Assembly (NCBI RefSeq): GCF_004299445.1
Contig: NZ_SCTC01000078.1
Location: forward strand, 24,619-88,618
DNA: 64,000 bases
Source of the DNA: Phenylobacterium sp.
Lineage (GTDB): Bacteria; Pseudomonadota; Alphaproteobacteria; Caulobacterales; Caulobacteraceae
Direction: 5' to 3'
Shown here: piece by piece, positions 63,950 through 64,000 of the stretch
Layout of the letters: each line of letters opens with the position of its first letter
Position numbering within the stretch: position 1 is the stretch's first letter
Notes under the pieces: model-generated
Databases searched by the model: none
Told to the model about the DNA's origin: nothing
What the model saw: only the letters and a program-made list of their open reading frames with translations
Made by a program: the position numbers and the translations under genes

Positions 63950-64000
63950 GTCGCAAGCGAAAGAGCGTCGGCGAATTCAAGGTGACGCCCGCGATGCTGC
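63946..64000 (+). CDS. Start of a further gene (cut by the window end)
   Basis: ATG 63946 overlaps the previous stop (ATGA); the first 18 codons read MSRKRKSVGEFKVTPAML. Too short to assign. Confidence 0.5.
   Translation, partial: MSRKRKSVGEFKVTPAML

Overview
The window reads as about 64 kb from the middle of a large temperate phage, or prophage, with a contractile tail and a high-GC host. Its head-tail block follows the Mu plan: a gpF-type minor head protein, gpI protease with an internal scaffold start, gpT-type capsid, DUF1320 and gpG-type connectors, sheath, tube, a -1 frameshifting tail chaperone, tape measure, spike, two gpJ-type baseplate proteins, gpI-type tail protein and fibres. 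Unlike Mu it carries a tyrosine integrase, a RecT/exonuclease pair and long runs of small early genes joined by ATGA/GTGA overlaps. Three clues point to a Myxococcota-like host, by inference: a lipoprotein with Gly-Thr-rich repeats after its lipobox, a sigma-region-4 protein with a CPWVSC..HLYLDV signature, and an extremely GC-rich dapB gene. Terminase, most of the portal gene and any endolysin lie outside the window or were not recognised.

Layout. 1-28.8 kb: rightward late genes, interrupted by leftward cargo (2.5-3.7 kb: a small protein and dapB; 15.2-16.2 kb: an HTH/lipoprotein and a zinc-ribbon membrane protein). The minor head gene holds an intein whose inside carries a nuclease gene on the opposite strand. 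The end of the late block has small membrane proteins, a stand-alone CheY-like receiver, and RuvC. 28.8-31.2 kb: a Ro60 (TROVE) gene preceded by a tRNA-like Y RNA (YrlA type) and by a second Ro-binding-type stem in its own leader. 31.2-36.7 kb: leftward early genes, including a secreted nuclease, a PF10127-type (RlaP-like) nucleotidyltransferase and a ribbon-helix-helix regulator. 36.7-36.9 kb: a cluster of palindromic operators. 36.9-54.6 kb: a rightward early operon with RecT, exonuclease, a PRPP-synthetase-like plus NAMPT-like pair, two ASCH-like proteins, DUF1643 and sigma-like regulators. 54.9-64 kb: integrase, tRNA-Arg(UCU), then more small genes, an HNH/AP2 endonuclease and a long modular protein.

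How it may work together (inference). The RHH regulator and operator cluster look like the lytic/lysogenic or early switch between divergent operons. RecT and the nuclease serve recombination. The Prs-like/NAMPT-like pair resembles the phage NAD+ rebuilding pathway NARP1, which counters NAD+-depleting immunity. Ro, Y RNA and the nucleotidyltransferase suggest control or repair of structured RNA. The sigma-like proteins at the end of the early operon are candidates for turning on late genes. The most unusual single structure is the intein with a fully nested, codon-register antisense nuclease gene.
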